From: Aphrocallistes beatrix
Lineage: Eukaryota; Porifera; Hexactinellida; Sceptrulophora; Aphrocallistidae
Assembly: GCA_963281255.1 (NCBI GenBank)
Contig: OY725488.1
Location: forward strand, 9,583,524-9,647,523
DNA length: 64,000 bases
Reading direction: 5' to 3'
The notes under the pieces are model-generated. The model was given only the letters and a program-made list of their open reading frames with translations. It made no database searches and had not been told where the DNA came from. Positions 41,215 through 52,524 of the stretch are shown here, piece after piece. Positions within the stretch are counted from its first letter, which is position 1. Every line of letters begins with the position of its first letter. Position numbers and translations under genes: made by a program.

Positions 41215-42224
41215 CATAGCCTACTCTAATAATGCCTCACAGTAGACTGAAAATTATGGACTAGGGATGAAGCAGTAGCCGAATGGCTTAGAATCATTAA
41301 CCATGCAGAATAGGCATTAAGAATGTATTACCAGCATATATAAACATGGTATCAAAGTACATATATCCGTTGGAAAAATTTCGATTAGTCATCATTTCAT
41401 TGCGCAACAGGTCATTTTAAGGACAATTTTAGCGATTTTCTAAGCTGTTTTAACCCTATTTCTAAATGGTATTAAGGTGTGATTTTTGTGTAGAACCAAG
41501 GTTAGTACGAGTTGATCTGAAAAAAAAGCTATGGTAAAGCATTTTGGTCAGTTTGGGCCGTTTCGTGCAAACTGTAGTAACTAGGTCTTCAAATTTGATC
41601 GTGTTTGATAGGCAATGGACAATTCCTATTAGGTGATAATACAACTTGAACTTCTAAATTCAACGAGTTTTGAGTTATGGGTTGATTTTAAGAATGTGGC
41701 CAAAATACTAAATTGTCGCATAACTCTATAGTCTGTTAATTTAGAAGTTTAAATTGTATTATTACCTAATAGGAAGTAGCCAATTGCCTATCAAATACGA
41801 TCAAAATTGAAGACCTAATTCATATAGTTTGCAGGATATAGCTCAAACTGATCAAAATGCTTTATCATAGCAACGTAGGAATGTAACAACATTCCATTGA
41901 AAAATTCTAAATTTTTCAAATCAACTCGTACTAATCTTAGTTTTACACAATTCTACCTTAATAACATTTAGAAGTAGGCTTAAAACAGCTTAGAAAATTG
42001 GCAAAATTTTGCTTAAAATGACCTGTTGCGCAATGATATGATGACTAATCAAAATTTTGACAACGGATATATAGACTTTGATACCATGTTTATATATGCT
42101 GGTAATACATTCTTAATGCCTTATCTGCATGGTTAACGATTTTAGGCTAATCGTGTATTAATCCATTCGGCTATTACCGCATCCTTGGTTATTTTACTGT
42201 GAGGCATTATTAGAGTAGGCTATG
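41215..42224. mobile_element. Palindromic foldback element, 1010 bp, second copy
   Basis: Same family as 35747-36815: ends CATAGCCTACTCTAATAATG and its inverse, with inverted arms of about 450-480 bp and a centre near 41700. Flanks read ..TTACTA and ..ATACTA, a weak direct repeat. The arms differ from the first copy by many substitutions yet stay complementary to each other. Confidence 0.82.
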
Positions 42225-42262
42225 GAATACTACATAAATATATAGGTGCATATATATACATA

Positions 42263-44235
42263 CAGTCGAAATCGGGTTATTTTGTCCATTTGATTGCACT
42301 GCCAAAACGACAAAATAACCCGATAGACAAAATAATCCGGTAGACAAAATAATCCGATAGACAAAAAATCCGACAGACATAAAATCCGATGGTTGCATAT
42401 AATTAGTAACAAATTGAACAGAGTAAGTGTTATTCTATTCTTACACACGTACTACAAAGAGAAAAATTGTTAGTTTTGTTGCACATAGTCTCTTATGTCG
42501 CCCTGCTTTTGCGGGAGTGACCTGATTCCATGTTCAATCTCTATGAGCGCTGGAGGTATGTTTCCAGTAAAATGGATAAATCTATGTCCTATATGCTGAA
42601 TCCACCGAAGACAATCCTCTGTTGACTTCAACTGCCCCCATCATATCCTCACAATCACTATCGCCGGATTCTCCACTGGTAGGTTTTGTAACTTCTTCCA
42701 TCGCCTGGTACTGAAAGTTGTCCATAAATTGTTCGATATCCACAACACAAGACTCGCCAACCGGTTCCTGGTCCTCAATAGCCTCAATTTCCAGAACTTC
42801 ATTATCTCCTTGATCAGCTCCCATATCTAAATCTTTTAATATATCTTCCTGACGTAATCCAGACTTACCCCAACAGTTCTTGATTACTTCTGAGGTGACT
42901 TGATTCCATGAAACCTCAACCATTTGGAGTGCTTCGTACAAGGAAACATTTTTTGCTATTTTTGTCAAAAGTACTACAGACAGTTTCTGTCTGTAGTGAC
43001 ACTTTAGGGATCGAATCACTCCCTGGTCCATGGCTGCAGTTTTGAAGTAGTTCTTTGGAAGCATAATTAAGCGTAAATGTCCTCCACGAGCCAAACCATC
43101 AAATTTTTCGCATAGACCTACGTGAGATGGGCAATTGTCTACCAAAAGGAGGACCCTGCGCTTTTCTCCACGCATTTTCTGCTCAAATTCAAGCAGCCAA
43201 CGATCGAACAGAATCCGCGTCATCCATCCCTTTTTTGAGGATGTGTATGGTATAGGAGCATTGGCTCTACGTCCGAGCACAATGGGCCAGCGAGGTTTAG
43301 CTGCTGTGCCAATACATAGTAAAGGTATTTTCTCACCTTCCATCGAGCAGCAGAGGAGGATGGTTACTCGTGACTTCATCTGTTTTCTAGTACCTCGTAA
43401 GGCAGTCTCGTGTTCCAAAGTGAATGTCTTCCCAGTAGACATTCGCCAAAAGAGAGCCGTTTCATCAGCATTCCATAAGTCCTCTTTTCTATATTGGTCT
43501 AATACTGGTTGAACACCTCTCATCCAATCTGAATAGTCGAGGCAGTCCTCGGCTTCCCCGTGGAGTACCCTGAAACTTCACACCATTCCTCTGTCTCCAT
43601 CACTGAATCCATGACTTGTTGATGTCATTTTCATCAAACCCCATTCGTTTGGCGACAATCTTAGCACCAGTGAGAAGAATGTTCCCAGTGATTTCTTTGG
43701 CATCAGCCCGGAGATTTCCAAACCAGTCAAGTAGACGGATTTCAATCTCCTGATACTTGCGTGGTCCCTTCAGTATCTTTCGCTTCGTTGTGCTCCCTTT
43801 CTCATACGCGGCAATCACTTTATCCTTCTGTTTGAGTATATACGAAATGGCCTGCTTTCTTACACCATAATCCTTCCCAAGCTGTATTGTGGATGGACGC
43901 GAAGAATCTGGGAGCATGCTTTTCATCACGATAGCATAATTTTTCTCAAGGGACAAACGATAATGCTTGATAGGTTTGGATGAACAAGCTGTTGGAGTTT
44001 TCTTCATTGAAAAAGACAACCAAAAAAAACAGCTAATATAAAATAAAGGACAAAATAAGCCAACAAATTATCAATTGTTTACACCCCAGATAGACAAAAT
44101 AATCCGATAAGACAAAAAAACCCGAAGACAAAAAAATCCGATTATTTTATAATTGAATTATGAATAAAACAATTTTTACACTGACTTAACGACAAAATAA
44201 CCCAATGGGAAAAAAACCCCCGTTCCATTTAACTG
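42263..44235 (-). mobile_element. pogo/Tigger-type DNA transposon, decayed
   Basis: Left end TA-CAGTCGAAAT; right end ...ATTTAACTG, fitting pogo CAGT termini, although the right TA is not preserved. Many copies of a 'GACAAAATAACCCGAT'-like motif lie in both subterminal regions. It encodes the broken transposase at 42582-44007. Confidence 0.7.
42582..44007 (-). pseudogene. pogo/Tigger transposase, frameshifted
   Basis: The N-terminal piece (43600-44007) has a CENP-B-like helix-turn-helix region ('PSTIQLGKDYGVRKQAISYI'). The C-terminal piece (42582-43523) is a DDE-superfamily nuclease with 'LWNADETALFW', 'LLLVDNCPSH' and 'AAMDQGVIRSLK'; the last two Asp are separated by 36 residues. The pieces are in different frames and a short interval near 43525-43600 is lost to frame, so the copy is dead. 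An acidic tail follows the catalytic core. Confidence 0.85.
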
Positions 44236-44252
44236 GTACCACAACCGCCGTC

Positions 44253-44528
44253 TCATGTACAACACCATGCTGCGTCGTGGCCTGAAATACCCCTCTTCGA
44301 CTGTGTATGTGGGCAATAGTGGACCTCGTGTCCTCTTTCGCCACATTTCGCACAGTGCCGTTCCGGGCATTGGGCCATAAAGTGCCTGTCCGAGTCGCAA
44401 ATAAAGCACCGACCCTTCTTAGGGAATTGGCTTGCCGGATACTTCCTTGTAGATCCATCCCGCCTCCCCATTGCCCCATTGCTGCGTGGCGCATCCTTAT
44501 ATGTATAGAAACAGTTGAGAGCTAACAT
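44253..44528 (-). pseudogene. Retrotransposon Gag fragment with two CCHC zinc knuckles
   Basis: Encodes 'CFICDSDRHFMAQC' and 'CAKCGERGHEVHYC', two CX2CX4HX4C knuckles in tandem, spaced as in the LTR element at 20460-20560. Nothing of protease or reverse transcriptase follows, since the pogo element abuts it. I read it as a truncated Gag remnant. A cellular zinc-knuckle exon is less likely. Confidence 0.55.
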
Positions 44529-45269
44529 TCAAGAACAAATACAACGTAAAAGTAAAAAGGAACCATATAGCAGAGAAAGAAAATAGCCATAACATTGATA
44601 TATAATTTATTGGAACGTAGACTAGTTTCATATAGTTATGCATTAAACTAATGATGAATTAGATTTGGAACAAAAATTATTTATTCATAATATGGGTGCG
44701 TAAGAAAATCCACTTTATCTTATCCCTGGTACCATGGAAAATTGTTCAGTGAAAAGGCCTTATTGAAGTAGGTAGGCTATGGCTTACTTGTACATATTTC
44801 CAAACTCGTGATTATTTTGAATTTCTATTTTTGGCTCCTATTGAAATTAATACAATCGAAATCCAGCAACTCAAGAAAACCTACGTTAAATCATTTACTC
44901 AGTATTCATACTATGTACTTCTAACAAGCATAGTTTATTGCTCTATCGTCGATTTTTAGCTCTTATTTGATTTACTTTAAATTTTATTGTTAGATCAATC
45001 AAGTGAGCGCTGAATTTTCGATTATTTCGGGTTATTTTGAACTTTCGACCCCAATATTGAAATCTTAAAGAGGCATATGTTGAATTATGCTTCGATAGAT
45101 CTCAAATATGGTTGATATTATACTGTTATGTCAATTTTCAATGGTAAAGCATGACTTAATTTCATATTAGACTCGATTGAACAAATACACTTATTGAAAA
45201 AATTATTCTGAGATAGTCCAATTTAAAGTTTCATGTGAAGTGGACATCAACCATATAGAAAAAAAATGA
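44529..45269. other. Intergenic, no gene recognised
   Basis: A 'GTAGGCTATGGC' at 44770-44781 resembles a foldback-element end. Otherwise nothing. Confidence 0.45.
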
Positions 45270-45442
45270 TAAATCACTCCAACACAGGCGGCTAAGTTCA
45301 TGACATAACTCTGATTTGCATTCTTACTTGTCAGGTTTCGCAGATAATCATGACGCATGATTGTACGTAATAATACGTTGAGGACAGGAACTAAGCGCAT
45401 ATTAGGCTCATAGGAACTTTACTGTTTTGTTTATTTTGCTAG
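45270..45442 (+). repeat. ~170-bp dispersed repeat, copy 2, upstream of an NHL gene
   Basis: Matches 37480-37647 (see there). It ends about 180 bp before the ATG at 45623, a promoter-like position. Confidence 0.65.
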
Positions 45443-45622
45443 AACAGTTTCATTCGACTTTGTGTTCACGATTCAACTGCGTATTGTAAAGTCGCAAGAC
45501 ATGGCAACTCCTAATGCACAGGAAAGTGACCACTGACAAACTATCTGTACCACTAACAAGAATTGACTTTAAATCTAATTATGTTTCTTTTTGATTCTTA
45601 GTAGTTTTGTTAGATACATTTC

Positions 45623-46852
45623 ATGGCAAGTTTGTCTGAGTCAGAGTGTGAACCATTCCTCTCTCAGGTGGAGAGAGTGAGAACAGAGATAAGAGATAAG
45701 TTCTCTAAATCTCACCAAACGCTGAATGAGAGAGAAGCTGCTCTACTGTCTCAGCTGGATCAGCTGGTGGCTAGCTACAAGGGAGAAGAAGTAAGGGAAC
45801 AGATCCAACAACTCTCTAATTCTAAAGAGAGTGTCATGTCCGCTCTGAGAGGAAATGAAAACTACGAAGCTTTGGAGTTAAGCATCGCTCCACTAAATAC
45901 CTGCATTAGAGAACTCGAATTGAGTATGGAATCAACTGAGACTGGAATAAGCCGTGTAGAGCTGGAGTGGGATGGAACACTGGAAGAGAGACTGAGTGAG
46001 TTAGGAAAGATCAGGATTATCGGACTATTGGACTACAAGAAGAAAGGAGAACCTGTTCTAACTGCTGGTAAGCACAGTCATGCTCGTTCTACTGAAGTTG
46101 GAGTGTTCGAGTATCCTCAATCAATCTCTATCCATCCTCAAACAAATAATATTTACATTTGCGATCAAGGAAACAATCGCATACAGGTCTTCACTAGTTC
46201 ATTCCAGTTTCTTTTCGAGTTTGATGAGAAGATGAATGAACCATATGGCATTTGTTTCGACGAGAATAAAGTCTATGTTACACAAGCTCTGGGTAATTGT
46301 CTGAATGTGTATTCTGTTGATGGGAAGTTATTGCAGTCTGTTGGAAAAGGAGGAGAACTTATGTTTGTTCGACCACGTGGTATCGAAGTATCAATTTTGA
46401 AAAATCTAATCTACGTTTGCGAGAATATGAAAGATCGAATTCAGTGTCTGAATTTGAATCTCACTTTCAACTCATTCATTCATCATATTTTGGGTCCTAG
46501 AGATATCAAACTGACTCAGAGTGAGATTGTGGTATTGAAGGAAGGTTATCATTGTATTTATGTATTCAATCACTCGCATCAGTTCGTGAGGGAGATGATA
46601 CGTTGTGGAGAAGGTACTCCTCTCACTAACCCTCTGTTCTTCTGTCTAGATCAGCAGAACAATATCCTCATGACAGATTACTCATCCCACTCTGTAGCAA
46701 TCTTCTCAATCAGAGGAGAGTTGATAGAGAAATTCGGTAGAAGAGGAGAAAAGAGAGGAGAGTTCTTAGAGCCAAGAGGGATAGTACTAAATTCTGATAA
46801 CAAGATAATAGTCTTGTCAACTAATCCAAATAGCTGTATACAACTATTTTGA
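45623..46852 (+). CDS. Coiled-coil/NHL propeller protein, divergent type (409 aa)
   Basis: Single exon. The N-terminus 'MASLSESECEPFLSQVERVR' differs from the 'MAEADSGSG' group. A coiled coil (about 10-105) includes 'HQTLNEREAALLSQLDQLVA', a pattern common in metazoan TRIM-like coiled coils. The NHL propeller runs from about 150: 'NNIYICDQGNNRIQVF', 'GKLLQSVGKGGE', 'CLDQQNNILMTDYSSHSVAI', 'GRRGEKRGEFLEPRGI'. No RING or B-box. Probably an older branch of the same family. A mariner remnant lies downstream. Confidence 0.9.
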   Translation: MASLSESECEPFLSQVERVRTEIRDKFSKSHQTLNEREAALLSQLDQLVASYKGEEVREQIQQLSNSKESVMSALRGNENYEALELSIAPLNTCIRELELSMESTETGISRVELEWDGTLEERLSELGKIRIIGLLDYKKKGEPVLTAGKHSHARSTEVGVFEYPQSISIHPQTNNIYICDQGNNRIQVFTSSFQFLFEFDEKMNEPYGICFDENKVYVTQALGNCLNVYSVDGKLLQSVGKGGELMFVRPRGIEVSILKNLIYVCENMKDRIQCLNLNLTFNSFIHHILGPRDIKLTQSEIVVLKEGYHCIYVFNHSHQFVREMIRCGEGTPLTNPLFFCLDQQNNILMTDYSSHSVAIFSIRGELIEKFGRRGEKRGEFLEPRGIVLNSDNKIIVLSTNPNSCIQLF

Positions 46853-47168
46853 AATATATTCAAACCCTCTCGACAGTGACATTGAATTTCTGAGAATTTG
46901 TACACATTTATTCAGTAAAACTTTATCGTTTATTTTCCAAAATTGTATTACTTTCTGGAACTTTATGTTTTATCTCAGCATTTACCTATGCATGTACGTA
47001 TGAATGTATGTATATATTCTTTTGTATTCCGCTACCACGGTTGGTCCAATATTTTCCATTTAAATAACTAAAATTTCATATTTTATGAAGTGAATAAAAT
47101 TTAATTTGCACAAACAGATACCGAATTTGTAACAGATACAAATTCATTTTTACACAATCAATTACTTA

Positions 47169-48490
47169 GGTCATTTCAAAAGTACTGATCACTATTGATT
47201 TTTGACAGCTAGTGTATATCTAATGCACCAATTAATATAATCCAGATAGCATTACCCATTCTCTCCTAATATCTAAAAGAAATTTTAAGATAGCATTTTT
47301 CTTATAATCATCATTTCAATCTTGTCAGTTTTGGTTACTTATACTACATTTATGGCTTCAAAATCGTCAATTATTGAGCAAGAGCAAAGGGTGTATATCA
47401 AGTTTCGTTCACTGCTAAAAGATTCGAACAGGAACATCCACAATGATCTCGTGGAAGTTTGTGGAGATCAAGTACTTGCTTATTCCACGGTTAGAATATG
47501 GGCTCAACTATTCAGAGAGGGAAGAGATAGCTTTGAAGATGAGCCTCGGACTGGTAGGCCTAAATCTGCAACTTGTGAACCCTCAATTTAGTTGGTTGGT
47601 GAATTTCTTCGAAATGACCCTTGCTGCCCTATTGAAGAGATTTCTAAGTATACGGATATCTCAACGGGAAGTATTTATTGCATTCTGAAGGAAGATCTCG
47701 GAGTAAGGTAGGTTTGCGCTCGATGGGTGCCGTATTTGCCGTCAGAGGCCCAGATGAAACAGAGGGTGGAATGTTGCGAAAATCTTATTCTTGTACGAAA
47801 AATTTGATGCAAGGCAACTCTATGAGATAGTACCATAGATGAAACTTGTATTTACTATTCACAACCTAAATCCAAGGAAAAATATAAGTGTTTGCTGCGT
47901 CCGGGCGAACCCCGACCTAAAAAACCGCGTCCAGATTTCCCCTCCAAGAAGGTAATGTACGCAATCACATTTGACGCCTGCGGCCCAGTTGCTCAAGTTT
48001 GCGTTCCGAAGGGCCAGAATGTTACTGGAGACTTTTATTGCTCTCATATGCTCGCAGAAGTCAGTAAACACTACCCAGAGCGTCGGCAGAGAACTGGTCC
48101 TCGTGGAATAAAACTTCTACATGATAATGCCAGTAACCATAAAACTAAACAAGTCGCCTCATACATCGAGGATATAGGGATGCAAACACTGAATCACCCT
48201 CCCTATTCCCCTAACCTAAGTCCTTGTGACTTCTGGTTGTTTTCAAAGCTGAAAAGTCATCTCTCTGACAAGGAGTTCACTAGTCGAATGGAGATCGGAT
48301 TCGCCATTCATAAGTACCTGAAATCGATCCCACAGACGGAGTATAAAAAGACATTTCGCTGCTGGTTAGACCGTCTAAAGGAGTGTATTCGCGTCAAAGG
48401 AGACTATTTCGAGAATATATAATTAAATAACACATCAGTCATTGCTTAATATCAAAATGAGGGGGGGTGATCAGTACTTTTGAAATGACC
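47169..48490 (+). mobile_element. Mariner-type DNA transposon, decayed, 1322 bp
   Basis: About 25-bp terminal inverted repeats beginning GGTCATTTCAAAAGTACTGA, flanked by TA on both sides (47167-47168, 48491-48492). It contains the broken transposase below. Confidence 0.9.
47352..48422 (+). pseudogene. DD34D mariner transposase pseudogene
   Basis: The N-terminal helix-turn-helix part ('YSTVRIWAQLFREGRDSFED', 'DEPRTGRPKS') is followed by stops at about 47589, 47709 and 47806-47830. The catalytic part (47892 onward) has 'DETCIYYSQPKSK' just upstream, 'LLHDNASNHKT' and 'HPPYSPNLSPCDFWLF'; the last two Asp are 34 residues apart, the mariner DD34D signature. Inactive by its stops. Confidence 0.9.
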
Positions 48491-48529
48491 TAAGTAGCTG
48501 TACAGAACAATTGTATAAAAATAGAATCA

Positions 48530-48704
48530 TTTTCAGTGTGGAGTGTAATGTAAGAATATCTCAGAAACTGTAGTCCTAAGTAAGTGTATAGTATTTCACT
48601 CAGAATTTATAATGTACTTTGAATAGAATTGCACTGCTTAATTATCTGTAGAGCAAACTTAATATATTTGATCATTTCATAATTGAAATAATAACAGAGA
48701 AATA
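48530..48704 (+). promoter_or_regulatory. Class B conserved upstream region
   Basis: Matches 16240-16420 over about 175 bp up to and across the ATG. The coding region it precedes is closer to the 27960 gene than to the 16421 gene, so promoter and body have different nearest relatives. Confidence 0.55.
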
Positions 48705-49423
48705 ATGGCAACAGCAGATTCAGGATCTGGTCCTGTTAGTTTATTTCCTGTGAATAACAAGCTCCAGGCTAGAATGAATCTGTTGAAGGAAGTGATTGCG
48801 AGTCAGAAGTTGGAAGTGAGGCGGATCAGAGAAGAAATGATAAGACTCATTGAGAAGAAAGAAAATGAAATTACCAAAGAATTGGACTCTATTTGGGATG
48901 AAGCGAATGCAAGAATTGGCAAAAAGAAAGAAGAAATTCAAAAAAAGATTGAAAAGATTGAAAAACGTATTGATGAAATGAAGAAAAGTTATGACGAAAT
49001 GAAGATGCTTTTAGAACAGATGAATCAAACTTTGCCTCCTCATTCTCTTCCTCATGTTTCTGAAGCAGTTGAATCAGCAAAGAGGGAATTGGATATCAGC
49101 ATTCCTTACCTGAATCTATCCTGGAGAGTAGATGCGTTGAGAGAAAGTATAAATAAAATGTGTTGCGTGGAACATGTGTTTAGAGAAGAAACCACTCCTT
49201 TCCAGCTGACATGGAGTAAAAGTGAGAAAGGAAATGGGGAGAGACAACTTGCTCATCCTTGTGGCATCGCAATTAACTCAATTAATGATAATATTTATGT
49301 AACTGAGAGATATAAGCATCGAGTTCAAATTTTCTCTAAAGAAGGAGAATGGATCAGATCTTTGAAAAACGAGAAAATTATAGATTCTGTCCACATTCTG
49401 GCTCATACTAATAATTTAATATA

Positions 49424-50771
49424 CAGGGTGTATCATAAGTGTTGTCGGGTAGTAGAATTGTCAAAGTAGTCATACTATTGTATTATAACCACAAGTAGTC
49501 TTCATTTATTAGTTCAGTATTGCTTAGTATCCCGTTGCACTTTGTAGAAAATTACTTAATCTATTTCTAGCTAAACTGAAATTCCAGAATTTTTACTATC
49601 GTTGTCAACCTGTTATTTCCAGGAAAATGAATGTCCGAGATCATGGTTTAGAGCTCCGTACGCAGGCCATTGGGATGTTGAATGCAGGAATGACTCAGAA
49701 GGAGGTTGCATTAAAGCTCCGAGTTAGTTTGAGATCAATCGAACGTTGGTGGAACAAAGAGAAACTTGGAGAATCTCAAAAGACCAAAAGTCGCCCCGGA
49801 CGAAATTCAACTGTTAAAAAGGCCGCCAAAATTATGATTTCGAAATCTCTCGGTAAGAGAGGAAAATCTACTAGGAAACTGGCAAGAATAGTGAGTAATA
49901 GGGGATATCCTATATCCCATTCAACTGTTTACCGATATCTCAGGGATAGCTTAGGAGTGAGATCCTTTAAAAGGCCAAAAATCCCGCGATTGACTGCGAA
50001 AATGAAGGAAAACCGTCTAAAATTTGCTGAATTTCGCAAAGAATGGACTGTTGAGGATTGGAAACGCGTTTTGTGGTCTGACGAAGCACCCTTTCAATTG
50101 TTCAATACCCCAAATAGACAAAATGATCGTGTTTGGGCTCGGAATTCAGCTGAGGTTGAGCCTTGTGTTCAAGTCAAATTTCCTGGAAAAATTAACGTCT
50201 GGGGCATGATGTCACATCGTGCAGTATCTGAGTTGCATATTGTTCCGCAAAAACAGATGATAAATGGTTGTTACTACCGAAACTATATTCTGGAAAAGAC
50301 CTGTAAAGATGCCATTGAACGTAGGTCGGATTATGGTTCAATAATGGAGAAGTCAATGCTCTCAAACATGTCGAATTTTATTTTCATGCAGGATGGTGCC
50401 CCAGCACACACAGCAAATTTGACTCAAGTCTGGTGTGCAGAGCATTTCCCAGGGTTTTGGCGTAAAGGGGAGTGGCCAGGCAACTCACCCGATCTCAATC
50501 CTATCGAGAATCTATGGTCGATTTTGAAAGATAGTGTCAGTCAAATGAAGAATGTCACTAAAATCGAAGACCTGATTTTTCAAGTAAAAAAGGCCTGGGC
50601 AAACATTGACCCGAATATCTTGGAAAATCTAGTCGCCAGTATGCCTGATCGTATTAAATCAGTAATAGATAGTCGAGGAGATTACATAAATAAGTGAAAA
50701 TATATACATGATATACATTCTGGGTTTTTACATTCAATTATATTACCCGACAACACTTATGATACACCCTG
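49424..50771 (+). mobile_element. Tc1/mariner-superfamily transposon (DD37E), apparently intact, 1348 bp
   Basis: Terminal inverted repeats start CAGGGTGTATCATAAGTGTT and match for about 28 bp. TA duplicates flank it (49422-49423, 50772-50773). It carries one uninterrupted transposase frame and lies inside an NHL propeller gene. Confidence 0.93.
49627..50697 (+). CDS. Tc1/mariner-family transposase, DD37E (356 aa)
   Basis: Cuts and pastes its own element. N-terminal paired-type DNA-binding region ('MTQKEVALKLRVSLRSIERW', then 'RKLARIV...STVYRYL'), then the DDE core: 'WSDEAPFQLF', 'FMQDGAPAHTA' and 'WPGNSPDLNPIENLW'. I count 37 residues between the second Asp and the Glu, so DD37E, not the Tc1-typical 34. 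The GRPR-like 'RPGRN' lies between the two DNA-binding parts. The length is normal for the superfamily and no stops are present, so activity is plausible. The ATG at 49627 is the first in frame. Confidence 0.92.
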   Translation: MNVRDHGLELRTQAIGMLNAGMTQKEVALKLRVSLRSIERWWNKEKLGESQKTKSRPGRNSTVKKAAKIMISKSLGKRGKSTRKLARIVSNRGYPISHSTVYRYLRDSLGVRSFKRPKIPRLTAKMKENRLKFAEFRKEWTVEDWKRVLWSDEAPFQLFNTPNRQNDRVWARNSAEVEPCVQVKFPGKINVWGMMSHRAVSELHIVPQKQMINGCYYRNYILEKTCKDAIERRSDYGSIMEKSMLSNMSNFIFMQDGAPAHTANLTQVWCAEHFPGFWRKGEWPGNSPDLNPIENLWSILKDSVSQMKNVTKIEDLIFQVKKAWANIDPNILENLVASMPDRIKSVIDSRGDYINK

Positions 50772-51344
50772 TACTTACAATGTGACCATATAGTTCTGTG
50801 TTTTGATGAATTAACTGACTGCTTGATCCTGAGTTCTAACCGTTTTGACTTTTCTCTTCGAGGTATCTGTTCAGATAAATCCCACATTTATGTCTCTACA
50901 TATACAGAAATGAAATTGATATTGTTCACACATAAACTGCTAAAACAGAAACAAATAACGTTAAATCCTCAATCATGTAAACCAGAATCGAATCTCAGAG
51001 ATTTGACCATGGCTCGAGAGGAGTTCTATGTTTTGCTATCTGAGACAGAATATCCCATCCAGACATTCAGCAAGGAAGGAACTCTTAAGAGGTGTATCGT
51101 CCATAAAGATCTGATCAGAGACAGTTACTGCTTCTGTCTGGATCAACAGCTTCATCTGATTGTTTCAGATAGAGGAGATTCTAAAGTGAAAATATTCTCC
51201 AATGACGGGAAGCTGTTGAATGAGATATCTCGACATGAAGGAGAATTCACAGAGTTAGCTGGAGTAGCAGTGTATCCTCTAGGCTGTGTTGTTACAGTGG
51301 ACAGGAGTCAGAAGAATATGCTGCAAGCTTTCTCTCCTCTCTGA

Positions 51345-51741
51345 GTTCAACCAATCATAAACAACAAATTATGAATTTTTTTCTTACTTAATCGCTACTT
51401 ATAATTTGGATTTTCCTTACATTTCCTTTCGAATTCTAATTTTCCTAAATTTTTATATTAGCATGATATTCTCATTATTAATTCTTGCCTAATAGGTTAC
51501 CTTTGCACAGAGATTTTCAACTTTGTATACCTTTCAATTAATAGAGGACTTAACAAAGGGTAGGGAATTTCTTTATTTCTGATCGGGCACAATGAAATGC
51601 GTTATTTAAATTCTTGAAACTTTCCCTCTCCATTTCTCGTTCTTCTGTCGCATCAAATCAGAGTCGGGATAGAGTTCGGATAGGGTTCGTGCTTAGGTTG
51701 AATATATTTAGGTATTTAGGTACTTCAAAAAAAAGAAGAAA
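51345..51741. other. Intergenic, no gene recognised
   Basis: Converging 3' flanks of a plus-strand and a minus-strand NHL locus. Nothing else is seen. Confidence 0.5.
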
Positions 51742-52085
51742 TCAGAAAATGAGAAGAGAGTTATTGTAGCAGACAACTAAGATTCTCCATTTTGAATCCA
51801 GTGTAACGCCAAACGGCCGATATACACCATCTTTAATTGTGCGCACCAATTCACCTTGTTGATTGCAAATAACAATAGCATCTTGAAGGCAATCTGATAT
51901 ATTAAAGAGACCTTGCGTTGCGATCAAACACTTGGACTCTCCTATTGTTCTCATCTGACACCTAAATGTTTCAAGTATAATAGTCCACAGCTACTTCATA
52001 TGGAATGCTGAAAATTCCTTCTTCACTACTGCGTTTCCCTCCTACTAAGTACCCTCACTACTGGAGTCAATCCAGTCTCGAGCTA
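51742..52085 (-). pseudogene. Internally deleted NHL propeller pseudogene
   Basis: 51742-51930 encodes 'ISDCLQDAIVICNQQGELVR' and 'PFGVTLDSKWRILVV', the C-terminus of the 52525-53436 protein. 51965-52085 encodes 'SSEEGIFSIPYEVAVDYYT', its N-terminal first blade, with frame breaks. The middle blades are missing. It is a collapsed tandem duplicate of its neighbour. Confidence 0.75.
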
Positions 52086-52524
52086 ATTCAAGTCTTTCTC
52101 AAACTAAGTCAAGTCAGTTCCACAAGCTGTGAAGCCATTGTCTGCCATCATGAAGTAGAAGTCCGTTCCATTAGTACTACTGGAAATCCAATGTTTATTC
52201 AGTATTTGTCAGCTTAATATTTATATTATGTCATAGTTGTTTACTCCAAAACAAAAATTACAAACGGCAAATATGTCTTGACAATTAATGATCATATTTG
52301 TTACTAGGGTTACTTAAAATGCCTAATTTATCATATATAACGTGTAATTGATGTATATAATTTTAAATATACTAACCAATCCCTGGTCCAAAAAATAGTG
52401 ACTGTCGTTGCCATATTTATAGAATGCTTTGAATTAACAATGAAAGAAAAAAATTAAGAATCGTAAAAAATTGGAAAAGTTAGAAAACAAATATCAATCT
52501 AATGATAAGAAAAAAGAAAAAAAG
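52086..52524. other. Intergenic, no gene recognised
   Basis: Degraded upstream of the pseudogene and 3' flank of the next minus-strand gene. Confidence 0.5.

Larger units (their letters stand above)
48705..51344 (+). pseudogene. Coiled-coil/NHL gene split by a Tc1-like transposon
   Basis: Left part 48705-49423: 'MATADSGSGPVSLFPVNNK', coiled coil, 'YLNLSWRVDALRESINKM' and the first propeller blades up to 'NNLIY'. Right part 50774-51344 resumes at the very next expected residue ('LQCDHIVL' in relatives' position) and runs through 'CLDQQLHLIVSDRGDSKVKI' to 'VTVDRSQKNMLQAFSPL'. Without the element and one TA the two parts total 1290 nt, a multiple of three, and no other lesion is visible. So the insertion is recent and may be polymorphic. 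As it stands the message would truncate inside the propeller soon after 49423 (stop at 49467-49469). Confidence 0.9.
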
